DNA of 6,863 nt from Pseudomonadota bacterium (GTDB lineage: Bacteria > Myxococcota > Bradymonadia > UBA4248): positions 1-6,863 of the forward strand of contig JAGBXG010000030.1 of assembly GCA_017629415.1 (NCBI GenBank), read 5' to 3'. The position numbers and the translations under genes are program-made. Positions 5,982-6,863 of the stretch are shown one piece after another; within the stretch, counting starts at the first letter, position 1; each line of letters starts with the position of its first letter. A model generated the notes under the pieces. The model searched no databases and was not told the origin of the DNA. It worked only from the letters and a program-made list of their open reading frames with translations.

Positions 5982-6863
5982 ATGTCAGAAGAAAACTTAG
6001 ATAAATCTACTCGCGTGAAACGCATTGGATTCGCGGCATTGATTCTGTCAATGGGCATATTGTGCTCGCGCTTGCTAGGCTATGTACGCGAGGCTGTTAT
6101 TGCCTGGCAGGCAGGTGCAGGTTCTGAAACCGATGCATATAATGCGGCTTTTATGCTGCCGGATCTCATGAATCATTTTTTGGCCGGCGGCACATTGTCG
6201 ATTACTTTTATTCCGTTATTTGCCGGTTATATTGCGAAAAATGAGCCGCAAAAAGCAGAACGGTTATTTTCATTGATTGCCACGACCATGGGGGCATTAC
6301 TTGTGGCAGCCATTGTTCTGTGCGGCATCTTTACGACACCGCTTGCACAGCTATTGTTTCCCGGGTTTGACGCCGGTCAAATTGCTCGCACAGTCGAGAT
6401 GACACGCATTATATTGCCGGGGCAATTTTTCCATTATTTGGGCGGTCTTATGATGGCTGTGCTGATGGCTCGAGGACATTTTGTACCCTCAGCAATGGCT
6501 CCGCTGATTTATAATTTACTGATTATTATCTGCGGTTTGGCATTAGGTCCGTCCATGGGGATGAAAGGTTTTGCAATAGGTGCTTTAGTCGGTGCATTTT
6601 TAGGGCCTTTTTTGCTGCCTCTTATCTGTTTGCGTAAAAAATTGCGTTACAGCCCGGTTTTTGGGTTTAGAGACGAAGATTTTAAAAAGTATATTTTTCT
6701 TACCCTGCCGCTGATGCTTGGCGTGAGTTTGACAACAGTCGATGAATGGGTGGGGCGTTTTTTAGGCTCCACTATGGAAGCCGGTTCTATCAGTTGGCTG
6801 AATTATGCCCGTCGTCTCGTTTTGGTGCCGATTGCTATTGTCGGTCAGGCGGCTGGTCAGGCC
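5982..6863 (+). CDS. murJ: Lipid II flippase MurJ/MviN (3' partial)
   Basis: This encodes the first 294 residues, open to the window edge; full MurJ proteins are about 500 residues, so roughly the last 40 percent is missing. MurJ (MOP superfamily) flips lipid-linked peptidoglycan precursors across the inner membrane. Visible signatures are SRLLGYVRE (29-37), DAYNAAFMLPD (51-61), GGTLSITFIPLF (69-80) and NYARRL..P near the end (274-283), with several hydrophobic spans. By hand alignment to E. coli MurJ, R30, R36, D51 and R278 match R18, R24, D39 and R270. However K46, R52, R53 and E57 are replaced by M58, N64, H65 and G69. The ATG at 5982 is chosen although no Shine-Dalgarno precedes it; it gives an N-terminal extension of about 12 residues relative to E. 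coli. It is probably cotranscribed with the two preceding genes. Confidence 0.93.
   Translation, partial: MSEENLDKSTRVKRIGFAALILSMGILCSRLLGYVREAVIAWQAGAGSETDAYNAAFMLPDLMNHFLAGGTLSITFIPLFAGYIAKNEPQKAERLFSLIATTMGALLVAAIVLCGIFTTPLAQLLFPGFDAGQIARTVEMTRIILPGQFFHYLGGLMMAVLMARGHFVPSAMAPLIYNLLIIICGLALGPSMGMKGFAIGALVGAFLGPFLLPLICLRKKLRYSPVFGFRDEDFKKYIFLTLPLMLGVSLTTVDEWVGRFLGSTMEAGSISWLNYARRLVLVPIAIVGQAAGQA

Overview
This window most likely comes from a deltaproteobacterial-type Gram-negative bacterium of the Myxococcota/Bradymonadota kind. Three things point there. The first gene is a large secreted protein built from C-D-G-x-D-N-D-C-D-G cysteine repeats that ends in a cysteine, a hydrophobic stretch and an arginine cluster (MYXO-CTERM-like). 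A serine/threonine-kinase-like gene is present. Base composition is moderate rather than high GC. The taxonomic placement is an inference from protein style only. All genes are on the + strand, there are no RNA genes, and I saw no mobile element or CRISPR.

Positions 1-2418 hold the 3' part of a gene for a modular extracellular protein. In order it has the end of an M23 (LytM) peptidase domain, one cysteine/acidic repeat, seven 55-residue FG-GAP/VCBS-type calcium-loop repeats that look like a closed seven-bladed propeller, ten more cysteine/acidic repeats, and a C-terminal sorting tail. A strong intrinsic terminator (2465-2505) closes this unit.

Positions 2548-3144 hold a YkgJ-type CxxxCxxCC cysteine-cluster protein with a convincing ribosome binding site. 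A 131-base gap follows (3145-3275). It has no clear terminator or promoter, but it contains an 8-bp perfect inverted repeat just before the next gene.

Positions 3276-6863 look like one transcription unit of three closely spaced genes (gaps of 18 and 24 bases). The first is a cytosolic protein with two kinase folds, both lacking the catalytic aspartate. The second is an unrecognised protein with a signal peptide and a C-terminal membrane anchor. The third is the first 294 codons of the lipid II flippase MurJ (MviN).

The most interesting signal is this tandem pseudokinase/anchored protein/MurJ neighbourhood. In mycobacteria MurJ itself carries an intracellular pseudokinase domain that links it to phosphorylation signalling. 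Here a separate two-domain pseudokinase might play an analogous role, but that is a hypothesis from gene order. A second signal is a terminator-shaped hairpin with a U-tract inside the signal-peptide codons of the middle gene, which could set how much transcription reaches murJ.
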